15,843 nucleotides of DNA. Source: an uncultured Lachnospiraceae bacterium (GTDB taxonomy: Bacteria; Bacillota_A; Clostridia; Lachnospirales; Lachnospiraceae). The notes beneath the pieces are model-generated. The model did not search any database. It had not been told where the DNA came from and saw only the letters and a list, made by a program, of their open reading frames with translations. Positions 14,845 to 15,843 of this stretch are shown one piece after another. Location of the stretch: positions 715 to 16,557 of the forward strand of contig CAJUFW010000014.1 in assembly GCA_910585655.1 (NCBI GenBank), given 5' to 3'. The stretch's first letter is position 1. Each line of letters starts with the position of its first letter. Both the position numbers and the translations under genes were made by a program.

Positions 14845-15843
14845 ATGCAGAAGGTCAGGAAATGGATAGCGGCAGTTTTGTTTGTCGCTTTGGTGGGCGG
14901 GCTTTTTTCTTCTATTCCGGCGAACGCTGCGGCAGAAAAGTTTGTGGCAACCTATACGATTACCAAAAAGGAATTCGGAGCCAAGTCCGGGAAGGACAGT
15001 ACAAAAGCCATTCAGGCTGCCCTAGATAAGGCAGCGAAAAAAGGAACAGCCAAAAAACGGGCGCAGGTCTATATCCCTGCCGGAACTTATTATATTACCA
15101 AAACGCTGACAATAGGTTCCAACACTTACCTAAAATGCCATAAAAATGCAAAGATTATTAAAAAAAGCAAGAATGTTCTTTATATGCTGCGGAGTGCAAA
15201 GAATGAAAAGAAGGGCTATAACAATATCAAAAATGTAACGATAGAAGGCGGAACCTGGGATGCAAAGTTTTTAAAATACAACAAGGAAACAGGAGGAAGC
15301 CTCTTTTTCTTTGTACATTCCCAAAACCTGGAGTTTCTTAATCTGACTTTACGAAACAATTACGGCACGCATCTGCTAGAACTCGGCGGGGATAAAGATG
15401 TTCTTATTAAAGGCTGTAAGTTTTACGGATTTAAAAGGAGCAGCAACGATTCTGACAAGGAGGCGATTCAGCTAGATATCTGTCACAATGAAGAAATATT
15501 GCCAGGGGGTGCGCCGTTTGATGATACCCCTTGCCGGAATATAACGATAGAAAACAATGAAATTTATGATTATCCAAGGGCAATCGGTTCTCATTCGATG
15601 GTAGAAGACATCTATCCTTCGGATATCGTGATCCGCAACAATCGGATTCATGATATCAGCGAGAACGCAGTTTACGCCTATAATTATAAAAATCTGACCG
15701 TTACAGGAAATACATTTGAAAACGTCTATGCAGGAGTGGTATTTAAATCCTATGCGCCAGAGGGAGAAGAAACGATTTTTAAGAGAAACAAGGGAGTAAA
15801 GGCGATGTCTTTGCCTGGACGGGAATATAACTTGAAAATTACG
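14845..15843 (+). CDS. Secreted right-handed beta-helix protein, pectate-lyase-3-like (3' end missing)
   Basis: An open frame of 333 codons running off the window. A signal peptide is clear: MQKVRKW, a hydrophobic core at about 8-24, and ANA-A with cleavage likely after residue 28. The mature part starts with TITKKEFGAKSGKDSTKAIQ (37-56), AQVYIPAGTYYIT (73-85) and repeated strand units such as NVTIEGGTWDA (130-140), NLEFLNLTLRNN (161-172), DVLIKGCKFYGF (185-196), NITIENNEIYDY (232-243), DIVIRNNRIHDIS (260-272) and NLTVTGNTFENV (283-294). These are typical rungs of a parallel beta-helix, as in pectate lyases, GH28 enzymes and related surface glycan-active proteins. Acidic residues near 201-211 (NDSDKEAIQLD) may be part of a site, but the activity cannot be named. 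GAGGTG precedes the ATG. Its place after the GH3 gene suggests shared carbohydrate use, though a hairpin separates them. Confidence 0.85.
   Translation, partial: MQKVRKWIAAVLFVALVGGLFSSIPANAAAEKFVATYTITKKEFGAKSGKDSTKAIQAALDKAAKKGTAKKRAQVYIPAGTYYITKTLTIGSNTYLKCHKNAKIIKKSKNVLYMLRSAKNEKKGYNNIKNVTIEGGTWDAKFLKYNKETGGSLFFFVHSQNLEFLNLTLRNNYGTHLLELGGDKDVLIKGCKFYGFKRSSNDSDKEAIQLDICHNEEILPGGAPFDDTPCRNITIENNEIYDYPRAIGSHSMVEDIYPSDIVIRNNRIHDISENAVYAYNYKNLTVTGNTFENVYAGVVFKSYAPEGEETIFKRNKGVKAMSLPGREYNLKIT

Noticed and set aside
1..15843. CRISPR array, tRNA or rRNA genes, transposase or phage genes
   Set aside because: I looked for regularly spaced repeats, cloverleaf or rRNA-like sequences and transposase motifs and saw none.

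Overview
The window looks like a chromosomal segment of an anaerobic, spore-forming Clostridia member, most likely in or near the Lachnospiraceae. This is inferred from gene content: a spore photoproduct lyase-family radical SAM protein, an ABC-F protein, an EF-G-like paralogue, a DAHP synthase with an N-terminal regulatory domain, and a GH3 glycosidase with reversed domain order of the kind described from rumen Clostridia. AGGAGG-type ribosome binding sites and TTGACA/TATAAT-type promoters also fit Firmicutes. No rRNA, tRNA, CRISPR array, insertion sequence or prophage gene was seen.

Region 1 (1-4762, minus strand) is a tightly packed, probably single operon. In transcription order it encodes an ABC-F ATPase, a nucleoside-phosphorylase-like protein, an SPL-family radical SAM enzyme, a short-chain dehydrogenase, and the first 17 codons of a cyclase/arylformamidase-family protein cut by the window edge. 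The junctions are a 4-base ATGA overlap, a 29-base overlap, a 13-base gap and another ATGA overlap. An extended -10 promoter candidate lies just upstream of the ABC-F gene.

Region 2 (4763-7202, plus) is a divergently transcribed glycogen debranching enzyme (glgX) with its own promoter. It ends in a nested hairpin that can serve as a terminator in both directions.

Region 3 (7198-9595, minus) is the aroF-tyrA operon: DAHP synthase, the entry to the shikimate pathway, followed by prephenate dehydrogenase with an ACT domain, the tyrosine branch. A near-consensus promoter drives it. The roughly 165-nt leader between promoter and aroF is unusually structured: one strong local hairpin, a nested GC-rich stem, competing pairings and a 21-bp hairpin. 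One arm of that last hairpin recurs (23 of 24 bases) just past the tyrA stop, so the leader may contain a dispersed intergenic repeat rather than, or as well as, a regulator.

Region 4 (9685-15843, plus) holds an EF-G-like translation GTPase with an altered G4 motif, a cytoplasmic GH3 beta-glucosidase-type enzyme with reversed domain order, and the 5' part of a secreted right-handed beta-helix protein that runs off the window.

Most of the window is ordinary housekeeping and carbohydrate metabolism. The parts most worth a second look are the SPL / nucleosidase-like / ABC-F operon, the structured aroF leader with its repeat, and the GTPase with a non-canonical G4.
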